Shown in pieces: positions 47,796 to 61,100 of a stretch of DNA of 64,000 nucleotides; position 1 is the first letter of the stretch, and the number at the start of each line of letters is the position of its first letter. The DNA lies in the NCBI GenBank assembly GCA_013396525.1, contig VWYX01000366.1, positions 68,254-132,253 of the forward strand, read 5' to 3'. The notes beneath the pieces were generated by a model. That model had not been told where the DNA came from. It searched no databases and saw only the letters and a list, made by a program, of their open reading frames with translations. Source of the stretch: Chaetorhynchus papuensis (taxonomy: Eukaryota > Chordata > Aves > Passeriformes > Rhipiduridae). Both the position numbers and the translations under genes were made by a program.

Positions 47796-48330
47796 AACAA
47801 GAGGATAGTTGGCCCCCCTGCCTGCCATCTGTGGTGGCCAGCTGCTGGATTGCACTGCTTTGTATTGGAGGCAAGGCCCATGTCGGAGTTGCTGTGAGAT
47901 GAAAAGCTGGCGTTGGGAACGCTGCTCCCCAGGAACATGCAGCCTGCCCTGGGGTACTTCTGTGGGGCAGGTATCCCTGAATCCCTCTCATTCTGTACAT
48001 TGTTACATATGTGGTGTTTGCATTGAGCAGCAGGGACGGGGTAGGCTGCCCAGAAGGGCTCGGTGTAAGGAAGCAGCACTTCCCATCTGTATTCCCTTGG
48101 TTCTAGTGTCCAGAAGCAGGTGAGTGGCTGTCACTCGTGCACATGTAAAAGCTTTCCCACGTGGGTTGGCCTGTGCAGATCAACCCTTGAATTCTTGCTT
48201 CTTTGGGCAAGGTGGCCTTCAGGACCGTCCACCTGAGCTGCTCCCGTGCCCAAGCAGAGCCTCTCTGCCCCTCCCAGAGCACTGGAACAGTCATCCACCA
48301 AATGTGGCTTAGATGTCATTACTTCCCAGG
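47796..48330 (+). other. GC-richer intronic block with strong splice donor
   Basis: This block is clearly richer in GC than its flanks, so several open frames overlap on both strands. A perfect-looking donor (AAGCAG|GTGAGT, junction after 48120) follows an open stretch of 104 codons (47809-48123), but the peptide matches nothing I know. It could be an exon of an intronic non-coding transcript or an old repeat. Coding status is not supported. Confidence 0.3.
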
Positions 48331-51300
48331 GTGTGGAGTAAAAAGGGAAAGAAGAGAGGGTAAAAATAGTAAGAGGGCTTTCTGTGAACACTGAGATCTC
48401 CTGCAGACATTCAGGAAGGAATAGTTGTATGCAGTAATATTAAATTTATTCTAGATAAATTCTCAAGAGATTAAAGTTCTGGTTTTGGGTTAGTTTTTTG
48501 GGGTTTTTTTGAAACTACTCTTCCTGTTGATGGATGGTTTCTTTAGTGTATTCAGACAGAAGTTGCATATACAACATAGTAGGGCTTGCTTCGAAGAAGC
48601 TTATGGGGAGGCGTAGAAAGTTGTTGGTGAGACACAGAGGGAGGAGAGACAGGAGGAGCAAGCTGAACCTTTGCTCTGATCAAGAGTCTGAAAAATGCTT
48701 GGTTTTGTGTTGAAAGTGTCTGATTTGAAAGCTGGTGAAAGAAAAAGAGCAAAGCTGTCTTGAAAGTTGGGGGTTATTTTTCCTACTAATGTCAAAATGA
48801 CCAGGATTGCTAAAGCTAACAAGCTGGTTTTCCCTTCTTTTTAAAATGCTGATAGTAACACAAACATCAGGTTTATCAGTGTGGTGATTTGTCTGTAGTC
48901 ATTTTAATTTACGGTTTGATTACACTTTGCTTTTCTCGGTTATGGCATGTGGCTCATTCTTGGTGAGAAATGACCAATTCTTTTGTGTTCCTTTTGTGGT
49001 TCTATGAATCCTTTTTCCCTTGGTTTAAAGCAGTGCCTATGATTGAAGTGGTATGAACAGTGTTTTCTGAGTTACTGGCCAGACACAGCTAATTAAGGGA
49101 GCTGTGAAAATGAGGTTTGATGTAGAGAATGATCAGTGAGAAAATGCTCAAAAATGGGAGTTTCAGCTCATAGTAGGTGAGAAACATTGGAAGTGATATG
49201 ATTTGTTACACTACTGTGTTGCTACTGTTGTGGCAGGCAGCTAAGCCAAACCCACAAAAAGCTAAATTTTAAAATACAGTGCTTTTCTATGTGCTGTAAG
49301 CTTAGCTCCTGAAATTCATCACTGGAAGTGTCTTCAGGGCCAAAGATTGAGGAATGAATTCAGTGTTTATAAATAACAAAGTATTTTCTTACCTCATAAA
49401 TTAGGCGAGGTATCATTACCTGTGGGCCTAGAAGCAGCTTCTTTCATAACTCACTTGCTCTTATGTTTCTGACACCTTCTTGTGAAAGAGCCTGTGTGCC
49501 CTTCTGCCAGACTGCTAGACAAAGAGAGACTGGCCAGCGTGTCAGCAGTGAGGAAATTGCTAAGCAAGAAGAGCTTATCCTGTACTACTGTTATTTTGCA
49601 TCAGCTAACTGTCCAAAGAGTATGTGGAAGAAGTTGTATGGATTATTTGTTATTCAGATAATATTCTTGTAGTTTGTGCAGCTTTCAGTGCAGAGAACAA
49701 AAAAGTGCCTATTTTATGAAATCACTGGGTTTTACCAAACAGCAATCATATTAAGTAAGTGTGAAAATTGTTAAGAAAATTTATTTTCTTCATGAAGAGT
49801 AAGTACTTCTTGCACAGTGACAGAAGGATTTCTGCAACTTTCATGAATGTACCTGGCATTTGCCTGTCAGAAAGATGTTAAAGCTCTTCGTAATATTTAG
49901 CATTTACAACCTGTACACAAACCTTTGTTTCATACTGTACTGCTTTTTCTGTCATCTTTCATCACATGGGTGTTGGATTAAACTTCTTGGCTTTTGTATT
50001 ACTAAAACATATCACTCTTTGTGAAATAGAGGTGTATATAGCCACTGCCTGATCCCAAAGCCTGCTAGAGAAAGAGATTTACATATCTCTCTCATTGTAC
50101 CTGTGCCTATACCTCTGTGAATCAAAATATTATAGAGTAAAATTTAAAGAAGTGTTCTCCTAAGTGCAATCTCTGGTACAGAAGTGATTTCAAAATGACA
50201 TATAGTCTAGTGTAGAGAAATGGGACGGTGCTGTCTAGCACAAAACCCCTCATGTTGTGTAGAGTTTCTAAATGGTTTATAAGTAAGTTATTAACAGTGG
50301 GCCAAAAGCTTAAGGAGTAAAAGATGATGACATCACCTGAGCACATTCTCCTCCTAGAACTGCTCAGGTGAAGAGAGGAGGAAGCAGAGGCTTTTCCATG
50401 TGTCCTGTTGAGTTTTTGAGTCCTTTGGTTCCATCCAAAATACAGATTTACATGACAAAGGAAAAGCTAACCATCAATTCATTGGTAAAGAAAAATACTT
50501 AGCAATTATTCTTACCGCGTGAAAATGTGAAATTTTAGAATCTGCAAAAGTCTGTCTTAAAGTTGCACAACTACTTAAGCATAGAAGTATATTTTGTGGT
50601 TAGCAAAGAAGGATTTTGGTAGAGGTTATAACTTACTTAGAGACTGGAATTCAGGGCAGGCTGTTATTTTATGACATGAATTTGAAGTTTAAGTTGTGCT
50701 TCTTGACTACAGTAAAATAGCAAGTAGCTTTATATAACTATGCTTAACCTTGAAGCCTTGCTGTCTTACTTTTCAAACCAAGCTGATATTCAAAGCTGTT
50801 TCAAAGCAGCAAAGTCATCCTAAAGATAACATTTAATCTTTGCAAGTGTTGAAATGGTGACATGTTTTGTGGCTAGCATTGTTGAAAGACTGTAATGGTT
50901 AAGAATGTGTTACTGTTCATGTGGTGGCATAAACTTCAGCATGTTACTTTATATTATTTTGTCAGAAGCTACTGTTCATGATTAAAATTGTTTAAAGAAA
51001 AACAGATTTAATTTTTTAGCATTTTTTGTTCTGACTGAAATGTTCCATTGTGTCAAATGTTACAATTTGGTTGGAAGAGAAAGGCAGGCTTTCGGCAAAG
51101 GAGGAAAATATCTGTTCTTCTTCAGTGAAGTGTTAATTTAAGTTTTTAATGTGTTTTGGGCCATTTTTCAGCTTCAACAAGCTGCTAGTCGGAACTGACT
51201 AGAACACTAAGATTGAAATGAGAGATAGTGAGCTTCACAGTTCCAGTTAGGAATGATGGGGAAAAAATAAAAATAAAAGAGTAACTTGAAACATTTTAAC

Positions 51301-54300
51301 TGACATTTAATGAGAATTTCTTCAACATTTAATATTGATTCATATATAAAGGGGGAAAAAAGTACCTATTTGAAAACCATTAAAAGTATAGTTTGTAACA
51401 CTGTAAGGATCTGTTCCACTTTTTTTGTGAATTGATGTTTAATGAAATTTTAAGTGTTTCACTTCCTGTATTTTTTTAAATGGAAGATAAATTTTCTATT
51501 GAACTTCAGTATTGATGTGTTTGAAATACGTTGTCACTGAATTGGAAAATGAAACAATTTGAAACTTAAATAGATTTTTTTTTTTTTTAAGTAGAAGGAA
51601 ATTAAGTTTACAGTGCTATGAGGTAACCAATTTGCTGGTGCAGACTTGATAGAAATTAATTTGAGCAGCTTATTCTGCTGGCTCATCGGTGAGGTGGTTC
51701 TTGTGCTCAAACCTGTGCTGGAGTTACTGGGAGTTGATGACATGGCATTGGAAACTGAGCTACAGAAATGTGCCCATGGATTTGCCTGCAGCAAACATTT
51801 AAAACACTGGCTTAAACTGTAGTAGCACACTGGCTGGGGAATGTGTTCGTGCTGCCTGTTCATGTGCAGCTTTCCTGCCAATCATCTACTTTTGTATATA
51901 AGCTCTTCTTTGTAAATAGCACTGAAGGTGAGATGGCACCTTCAGTCAATCAGTTATCATGGGAGAGGGTGTGCAGTAAGTTTGAAAAGTTTCAAGTGCA
52001 GGTTTGAGATTGCCTTTTGACGTTAAGTTACAACAGATGTTGGATTTTTTCCAAATCCTTAATAAGAGATGCGGGTTTTAGTTTCCACTTGGCAAGTTAC
52101 CAGCCTAAAGAAAAAGGCTTCTATTCATGCTGTTATAATGGAAACTATTCTCTTTACCTTAGTCTTCCACAAATGCAGCTCATTTAGTGGATAAAAATAT
52201 CTCCTCATATTCATAGATTTCAGTCTCCTGGTTATTCATAGTTAGGCTGGTTTGTTGCTGTTTCAGAGGTCTTGGGCAATGCAGGCAGATTCGTACAATA
52301 GTGAGAAAGCCTCCTTTGAGGCTTGACTGATACCTTCTTGCAAAGTAAAAGGGGCTTTGAAGAGAAGTCTGGTAGTGGCCTCAGTGAGTCATTTGTCCTT
52401 CAAGGAGGAGTATTGACTTAATCTTGCAGCATCACCTGCTGTACTTGGCTAGCAGGAACAGCGACAAGACGGCAGCTCTTGTGCTCTTGTGCCGATGTTC
52501 CAGCTCCTGGGCTGCTCCATTTGTGCAAGGAGGCCAGGTTACTGGAATATTAAGAAGAGCAAGGCATACTGTCCTTTTTGGCAAAAAATTATTGACCAAA
52601 ATAGTTTTTAATTCTGTATGTCTCTTTTTCAGAGGAAAGCTGAACTAGGCTTGCTTGATGCGTCATCTCAATGGGTGACATCGCAGTGCTGATGGAGACG
52701 GAGAGCTGTTGCTGTGATGTGAATAGCAGGCAGAGATGTAGATGTTCTTCAAGATTGTTTTGTTTTATACATCTCATGCCTATTCCCCAGTCAGAAAAGC
52801 ATTCAGATACAGCCCTCTAACAATAGCACTTAAGCAAAATTCAGTGAAGAGTGGCACAGAAAGCAGGAGAGTTTTGAGCCACTGGTTACAGGACAGTTAA
52901 ATACCAGCTTTTATTTCAAACTTTACAGTCCAGTGCACTTTTGCAGGAGCCAATATTTGCCTGAGCACTGAAACTTCACAGAGCTATAGTTGACCCTGGC
53001 TTTCATGATCTTTACACCAGTGACTAAAAGAAGGTCATAATTTTAAGAACAATGATACACTTGCAGCCCACATTTTAACTGCATCATGTTTCCTGCATAG
53101 CACATTGTGGCAAAACAAAGGCAGCAATGGCAGGCATGTAATGGAAGAAGCCAAATGTAAAGGGAATTTGTAATGTGTAAGGAACACTTAATAGAAAAAG
53201 CATTACTTCAATACTAATCTGTAAAAACTGGTCTGAATGATTCATGTGAAAACCGTTTTGATTTTAAAATTTCGTCACTTCACATATTTTAAGCTTTATT
53301 CAGTCTGTTTGGTTTGTTCTAGTAGATGTTAAACATGCATGTGCTGTCTTTCTGACTTTTTAATAACACTGATAGCCAATTACATTATTCCTCTGAAGTA
53401 GAAGATGAAAATGGGAACAGCAAGTCTAAAGAAAAAATACTGAAATCCAAGTCTGTAATTCTAATTCAAAATTCTTTTTTCTTTTACTGAAAGCTAGTTA
53501 ATAGAAGTCCATAATTTCAAAAGTCCACCACTTTCTTAGTCTTACAGTGATTATTTCTGATTTGGTGAGACTATGTTATTGTATGTTGAGGTTCGTGAAA
53601 CACTTCTGCTTCGTTATAGTTCAAGACTTCTTTTTCAGTATTTGCTAAAGAAGGCTCAGTTACAAATTTGTAATTGCTTAAAACAGAAACTTATTTTTCA
53701 TATTTGTTAACATATGGGGACTCTGATGCTCCTGCCTGACAAAAAACTATAAATAGATTTGATTTACCTAAAAAAATGGCATTTTAGAAAATTAGTCATT
53801 ATGATATCTCAGTAAATCTGCAGTGCTACCTGAAGCCTCCTAATTTGAGGTTTGCATGGCATTTTAAGAATATTTTTTTTTTGTTGCACTGTTTTGTACT
53901 GATTTATTTCTTACTGCACTGTGTGCTCAAGTTGCATTGTTTAAAAGGAGTTTAGGAGGTGGCGTTACATGTGCTTCATTTGGAGAAAAATTGTGTTCAT
54001 TGAAAACAGTCTAACAAACCTCTCTTAATCCAGCATCAGTGTGTCCTCGTGGAGGAAGCATGCTTCCTGAATGTTTCAGTTTGACCCAACCCGTGCAAAC
54101 TTCTGTTCATATGCAAACAGTCTGTGTATTATATAAATATGACCTCCTTTATTGTTTGATGTTTCTCAAAGTGGGGGGTTTTTTTGGAATTTGCCTAATC
54201 ACTTGACTTGGTATTTTGTATTATCAGGAGTGCGGATGTTATGGTAATGAAAAATATTACAGTGTGCACAAAACACAGAGAGGTAGTGTGACAGGCAGTG

Positions 54301-54305
54301 TTCCT
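48331..54305 (+). other. CDKAL1 large intron, segment 6
   Basis: AT-rich, unique-looking intron. No CR1 tail, LTR or RNA gene is recognised, and the short open frames show no domain. A T-rich run occurs near 51576-51589. Confidence 0.65.
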
Positions 54306-54411
54306 AGGTTAAAATCTTTCATAGGTATTTGCATGCATTTTGAATATTGAATATTCCCAGGTTAAAAACCTTTGCAGGTATTTGCATGGATTTTGCATAG
54401 TGAAGCATTCA
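54306..54411 (+). repeat. Diverged 53-bp tandem duplication carrying POU octamers
   Basis: Two copies start at AGGTTAAAA (54306 and 54359), each with GGTATTTGCATG and a following TTTTG segment. Each copy contains the octamer ATTTGCAT (54327-54334, 54380-54387), the reverse complement of the POU-factor site ATGCAAAT. A third octamer outside the duplication lies at 54450-54457. The copies have diverged by several substitutions, so the duplication is not recent, yet both octamers are intact. Confidence 0.8.
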
Positions 54412-54765
54412 TGTGCTTATTAGCCCCATACTATACTTGCAGTTAAGAAATTTGCATATGATTTGCTTTCTGTTGACTGAAATAAGCTTTACACAGAATT
54501 CAGGGCATTAACTCTTTTTATGCATAACCTATTACTGGGTGGAAGGCACTTGAAAAAAAATCTGGTACTGCTTAGCATTTTGTAACAAACACAAGATTTA
54601 AAAGGGCAACTAGAGTATGAAGTGTTTCCATCAGTAATACCTTTCAGGAACACAGGCATGTGCTGGGTGGCACGTTTCCAGGTTTAATTGCATTTGTACC
54701 TTACCAAGGACTCAAATTTGAAGCTTGTTCTTCATAGCAGATAGGGGTTAGATTGTTTGTGTTGT

Positions 54766-54790
54766 TTGTGTGTGTGTGTGTGTGTGTGTG
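54766..54790 (+). repeat. TG microsatellite
   Basis: A run of about 12 TG units is followed by a T/TTGTTG-rich stretch and a T9 run. Confidence 0.95.
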
Positions 54791-56662
54791 TTTTGTTGTA
54801 GTTTTCTTTTTTTTTTCTCTCTTGGTTCTTCCATTCATTTGTTGCAGAAGCACTGATTCATTGCCACGTTCATGACTGATAGCATGAGCTGTCAATTTGT
54901 TGTGTTCTTGACAGTAAATTGCCATTTGTGTTCAGAATATTTCCTAGTTAATTTTTGCTTCCTTTTGAAGCATAATCAATATTCATTGTTCTTTCAGATC
55001 TGCAGGCTTGAATTGATATTACTCAAATCTTTGAAAACTTACTAAAATCCTGTACTTTTTCAAAGACGGGAGTAAAATAATTGTACTTGAAGCCTGACTG
55101 CCAAGTTGCGAACAAATTTTACTGTGTGGTGCTCTGTAGTTCCACAATATGTGTGTAAAAATCCTACCTCTGCATGTCAAAATAATCCAGGCACCTGTGC
55201 GTGACTGGTTCTTTTTGAGCTTGATTTGCTTTCAGTAAATTCTAAGTTGTGGTAACTTTATTACTTTGGTAATTCCAAGTATGCTTGCTGAACAGTAACT
55301 AATGTGCCTATTAGCATATTTGTGTAGTACAGTCAACTTTTTAAAAAATTTTCATAGGTTCCTGTGCCCTTACCTGCATCTTCATGGCGTTGGGAAGTGA
55401 TTTCCCCTGCTTTTGCTGCAGTGCTAGTGTGAGCAGCTGGCTGCCCAGCTGGGCTGGGGCAGATGTGCTGCATCACACAGTTCACTACCAGCAGAGGCTC
55501 TCGTTTGGCCTGGTGCATTTTTTTTTTTAACCCAGGTGAGATACCTGGCTAATCTTACAGTTGTATCATTCCAGTGAAAGGGTGGTATGAGAAAGAGGAA
55601 AGCTGCTAGAACTTGGGCTGCTACTAAGGGGAAGCTTTGTAAACCTGTGCCCTGAGTCTGTTCAGAGTGTAAATTAACTGTAAATTGTGTGTGTGGGCCA
55701 GAACTGGCCTGCCAGTAGGAGAGAGGACCAAAGATTTTCTGTAGGGAATGAAATGGCTGTTTTTTCCCAATGATTTACTGCTGTTGCTGATGGCTTCATG
55801 TTTCTTTAGCTTTACACACTGCACTAGGCAGAACAATAAGCTGTGTTTGAAAGCCTGAGCTTTGCCTGCAGTTTGCATATTTTATCTTTGAATACATACT
55901 TGGAGTTCATAGGACTAAGTTCAAAGAAAGTAACTTTTCTTTTTTCACATGCTCATGCTGATCTTGAAATATTAATTTATTTTCCCTATTTAAGTGATTA
56001 ACAGGAAAAAATAATAACTTTTTCATTACACTGGTTGATGTCAGCACTCTATGAATATCAGAAATTCAAAGCAGATCTGATTATTCAGGAGAAAGTATAT
56101 TATGTAGTCTATCAGTGTACCTTGAAGGGGAAATGTGTTTTGAAACTTATTACAAAACAGATAAATATGCATTTTCTCCAAGAAATGGTCTTTAACTTTT
56201 GTATCTGAAAGTCATTGTCAGTGATTCCAGAAATAGTTTCATATCTAAAAATGCTTTGGGAGTTAACTACTGAGATTTAAGAATTACTCTTGTACAGATT
56301 GATAGCCATTTTTAGGGAGTGGGTAGCAGTGTTTCTGGGCACATGAACATAGTACATGTAAAAGATGTTATTTAAAAAGGGAGTTTAAAAATGTTTCATT
56401 ATCTTAATTGTACTAAAAATAATAGCAGCAGTGAATGAGAAAGCTGACCAAAAATCATCAGAGCCTTTTTTTTTTCCGTTTCTGCTGATTTCCTCAATTG
56501 ACTCCTATTAGTAACTCTGACCAGGCTGCTTTGCTTGCCATTCTGTGCGCATGGAAGAAGTGCCATAACCCGAAGAGCTGGATTCTAGGCACTTGGTTGA
56601 ATGATTTGTATAGTTTGTGACAGCTACATTTACACAGTATATTTAAATAGGGACATATAGAG

Positions 56663-56670
56663 TGACGTCA
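56663..56670. promoter_or_regulatory. Perfect cAMP-response element
   Basis: TGACGTCA is the full palindromic CREB/ATF site. It keeps its CpG in a CpG-depleted intron. No promoter is apparent beside it, so an enhancer role is only a possibility. Confidence 0.35.
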
Positions 56671-57539
56671 TAGGAGGCAAAATTTGGTAACAGTAGGATT
56701 AGGGTAAGCGCAAAATTCTGTCTTTTATAGGGAGGGTATTCTTTGGGATAGACCTTGGTTTAAGTTTCTTCTCTTCAGATGGCTAAACACTTTGTGTTTA
56801 AAGCCTCTGGACATCACACCTGTGGTCAGGCAGTGTTTTGGGAGCTGGTTTGTGCTGTCTTACATGTGTTGTGATCTTGGTGGTTTTGAACTCATTTTAC
56901 AGTGGTGCGAAGCATCAACAAAAGATCATGGATAAAGACCCTGTTCCAGTCTGCCCCATATTCTTTCTTGTCTGAATACTGTCCTACAAATTAAAAATTG
57001 TTATCTGACTTTTTAGAAGGTGTTACTGCTTGCTTTTATCCTCTGCATTGTGTAAAATTTTAAATCTTCTGGAAGAGAAGCTGAGCAGGGTTTTTAAGTT
57101 AATCACCATGTAGACCAAACCTGTATTGTGTATTTTAGCATTACAGCTCATCTCTCCTGTAGAGTGAAAAAGATAAAAATAATCATCTCTCGTTAACTGC
57201 TGTGGCTGAATGTGGCTTTGTGAGTATTGCAGACACTTCGGTCTACTTAAGAGTATCTGGTTTTTCACTGAGGACTCTGGTGCAAGACCAGGGACAGCTT
57301 ATGTCGCATTTTGTTCAGCTAGTGGCTAGTTTTGTTTTAGAATATTGAACTGCCTGGGTTCTGTTTTACAAACAACTTGGATATCCAGAATGTAGGAAGA
57401 GGGTAACAGTACCCTTGAAAGCTGTCTCAATAGAAGTTACCTCTTTCAGTCAGAGCTCTGTAATTGAGATTACTTTTTCTGTGGTGTTTAGCATCTGCTC
57501 CTTGAGACTAAGTAGCAGTTCCATTTTTCATTATAGGTG

Positions 57540-57555
57540 TATAATTGCAATTATA
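57540..57555. promoter_or_regulatory. 16-bp perfect palindrome with paired TAAT half-sites
   Basis: TATAATTGCAATTATA is a perfect inverted repeat giving TAAT-N4-ATTA, the geometry of dimeric paired-type homeodomain sites. Further TAAT motifs follow immediately (TTTTAATTATTGC). Confidence 0.4.
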
Positions 57556-57667
57556 TTTTAATTATTGCTATAGCTTTAAGGCTTGTTTTACACTGTAGAG
57601 ATGTTATTGAAAGCATTGCATAGGTAAAGAACCTTATTTCAAAATGTATAGCTTCTTAAGTGGATCC

Positions 57668-58195
57668 TCCCCTGCTCCTTAGCCCTGCTGAGGGCACACC
57701 TGGAGTGCTATGTCCAGTTCTGGGCTCCCCAGCAGAGAGACATGGACATAATGGAGACAGTTCAGTGAAGGATGATGAAGGCCATTAAGGGACTGGAGCA
57801 TCTCTCCTGTGAGGAGAGGCTGAGAGAGCTGGGATTGTTCAACCTGGAGAAGAGAAGGCTTGGAGGAATCTCATCAGTGTGTATTAAATACCTTAAGGAA
57901 AGGTGCAATGAGACTGGAGCCAGGCTCTCTTCACTGGTGCCCAGTGACAGGCAGGGAGCCAGTGGGCACACAGTGACACACAGCAGGTTCCTTCTGAGCA
58001 CCAGGACACATTTCTTTTACTGTGAACATGACTGAACACAGGTTGCCCAGGGTGGTGGTGGAGTCTCCATGCCTGGAGATATTCAAAAGCCATCTGGACA
58101 TGTTCTGGGCAGTTGACTGTGGGTGGCCCTTCTGGATCAAAGGATTTGGACCAGATGACTTCCAGAGGTCCCTTTCAAGCCCAACTGTCTGTTGA
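57668..58195 (+). repeat. CR1 LINE, about 530 bases of 3' end
   Basis: The sequence starts in the ORF2 region encoding a CPVLG/W-type segment (GGCACACCTGGAGTGCTATG) and runs through GAGGAGAGGCTGAGAGAGCT. It ends at GATGACTTCCAGAGGTCCC and the final tail near 58195. Translation at 57772-57870 gives CEERLRELGLFNLEKRRLGG, a hallmark of CR1 ORF2. Frames are disrupted after that. Orientation is +. Confidence 0.93.
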
Positions 58196-61100
58196 TTTTC
58201 AGCTATGGGGGAAACTCTTGTGCTATGTCTTCCATGCATTGCTTCCTTAAACAGAATTCAGATTGGAGGATGTGTTTGTGCTGCATCAAGGTAACAACCT
58301 TAACCCTGCCCAAATATTGTGTGTATTTGTGTATTTTTCCCACAAAAAAAAAATACCCATCAGCAGGGAGGAGCTTAACTAACTACCATATGTTTTGATG
58401 TATTTTTAGTGTATTAAGCCTATCCTGGGTTTTTTGGTAAGCAAGAATACACTATGTGTATATGATTAGTATGGGAAACAAAGAAGACTGACAAATATTT
58501 ATCTAGTTAATGGCAACTTGAATTTTACTATTCAGTATAGTTTTGGTCTGAATCAATTTTTGCAGTTTGCTGTAGTGTTGGTGTGCATTTATGTGACACA
58601 GGGTTGGAATATGTGACTTAGAAATGTTTTCATTTAAACCCAAGGATACATTTATTATCTTATGTCCATCAGCTGCTCTCAAGTTTGTTGGGGACAGAAT
58701 GGGATTGTTTTGGGATTCAAGAATCAATTTACATTGTCAGAAGCAATATCCAGTTGAATTGTAATGTGTTTCACAGCTTGTGTGTACTTGACTTGTGACA
58801 TAATATTCCACGATGTGTTATAAACTGATGTAATGTCAGATATTTGGAAGTAAGGAGACAGACTATCTGGAGAAAATACCAAGCTGTTCTTGACATTTGT
58901 GAGCTGATTCATTAAGTATCAAAACTATATACTCATAGCTCAGCAACATTCTGGGATCTTACAACATTAATTTCATATGACAGAAAAGCCATAGGAGAAT
59001 AGGAGTAAGGTTTTAACATTGTGTCTGAGAGAATTAATTGTTTTCAGGTAATAATAGCTAAACACCAGTTTTAATCCAATCACAGTTTTAAATTTTTAAA
59101 GGCCACTGTATCTTTTTGGGATGCTTTATTATTCGGTGAGTGCTCCACCAGATTGGACTACTTCTTTTGTGAGGAGTCTTGGTAGATGTTCCTGTTTTTA
59201 TTTTCATTCTGAGGTGGTTAATTACCTTTGAAAGTGCTAACACAAGATTTTGAAAATACACCCCATAAAAGTCTTTATAATCTGTACAACATTTATGGGT
59301 AAGGTTGATTCTGTTCTATTACATAAGTATTGAAGAATTAGATGTGCCTTTGGATACAGAGACATGAAGTCTGAAATAAAAAGAGCTGTCTTGAAGGGTA
59401 AATACAGGTTGAGAATGGCTGCTCAGTCACATATCCCTGAAAAAAAAGGACAGTGGAATTTATCGTGTGGCCAATGATAAGGTATCAATAAGGGACAATA
59501 AAAGGGTTCTCTCTGGGGGAAGAACACATTTTAGCTTTTTTCTCATAGATGCTGATTTGAAGTTCTGATGCGGAGTGAAGGAGAGTAGCAGAGAAGCTTG
59601 CTTTTCTGTGGGGTGGGTGGTAGCTGATCTGGCTTCCAAAGCTGGTGAATTGTCTCACCTGGGTGATTACAAGGCATAGCGTGATGGCTGTTTTGGTTTT
59701 TCTGGTGTGTGCAAGGATGCTGTTAGGTTGGCATTGCTGGCCAGTGTCTCTCTGTTAAACGTCTGGAAATACTGCTGTATGCTGGGTAGCTTGGGGTGCT
59801 GACAAAAACAAGTTGTAGGCATTATTGGATGAGTCTGCTAGTCCTTAGTTCTTAAAGATTTGTCAGAAACTTGCTTGCTTCCTGAGGAAAGTTTTTCTCT
59901 GTGAAATATTCCTCCTAGTAACGTGGTACTTACAATTCTGAAACCCATATGCTTTATATTAATTTGTGTTAATTCAGTTTCCTGAGAGGTCTGCTGGGCA
60001 AGGAATCAGTTTCCCATTTGCTTGTAGACCTTACTATACCCTCAATGGCACGATTGTTGTCATAAATAAACATTTATTTATTTCTTAGGTCAAATTCATT
60101 GCCAGTCTGGTATAATTTAAATGCTACCACTTTCAATTTTTCATCATTAGTTCTTGATCACAGCAAGAATACATTTCTTGCCAGACTCCTCTAGTTGCCC
60201 AAATACTTGAAGTGTAGCTCTGCAAAGTATTTCTGGTAGGGCTTTGTCTTGTGAGGCTGGGGACACTGAACTTGACATGGCATGTTTGGATACACTTAGA
60301 GCAAAACCAGCCTATTGAAAAACAGAAGATACATGTATATTCAGACTTTATTTAATGCATCAGAAAATAAGACAAAATGCGCTGAAGACAGTGTTCTGGC
60401 TAACGACTGTCTCTTGTGATACATTCATAAAAATAAAGGATTTAAGGACTTCATATAGAATTTTTCTTTTAAATGCAATGGCAGTTTCTTTGAAGGGATT
60501 AAAAAACCTGCCAAACCCAAACAGCCTTATAGCTCATATTGGACATTACCTCCAGATTGACATGTGTTGATTATTTGTACGTATGTTAAATTTTTTTTTT
60601 CATGTGTGAGCAACAAATATAATTACCAGCTAGGATTACTTCTGCTAGAAAGATTCCTTTAATATTTTCATGCATGGTAACAAAGACACTGGGTGTACAA
60701 TTAGCAAATAAATAAGGAAACAAAAGCAACTTGAAGACGTCGTTACCATATTATTTGCATATTATTAAAATGAAGTAAAAACCACTTACAAATAGTGACT
60801 TTTGAAAGGAATAATGCCCACTTTTTCAGAAGTGCTGGTGTTAAATATACACCTGCTTGAAACAGCTTTCCTCTTTGAGGCAGTCTTCCTAATAGTGTAT
60901 ATCAAATTTGCTTCTGTAGTACAGTAGAGACCCCTTAGATGCCTATGTTGAAACTGAAATCTTCCTGTGAAATCAAGGCTGGGACATATAGAATTTCTGC
61001 ATTTGACAGAGATTTTACAAGTTTGTTTTCTAGCAAATACTCAGTTCTTCATGCTTCTCAGAATACTCCTATGTGCCAGTGGAATGGGAATGTTATGTGT

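Larger units (their letters stand above)
54412..57660 (+). other. CDKAL1 large intron, segment 7
   Basis: AT-rich intron with a TG microsatellite (54766-54790), a perfect cAMP-response element (56663-56670) and a homeodomain-type palindrome (57540-57555). No exon or large repeat is recognised. Confidence 0.65.

Noticed and set aside
48240..48300. GAGCACTGGAACAG as evidence for a CR1 copy
   Set aside because: The short match to a CR1 ORF2 motif is not supported by flanking CR1 sequence or a CR1 tail, so chance is more likely.
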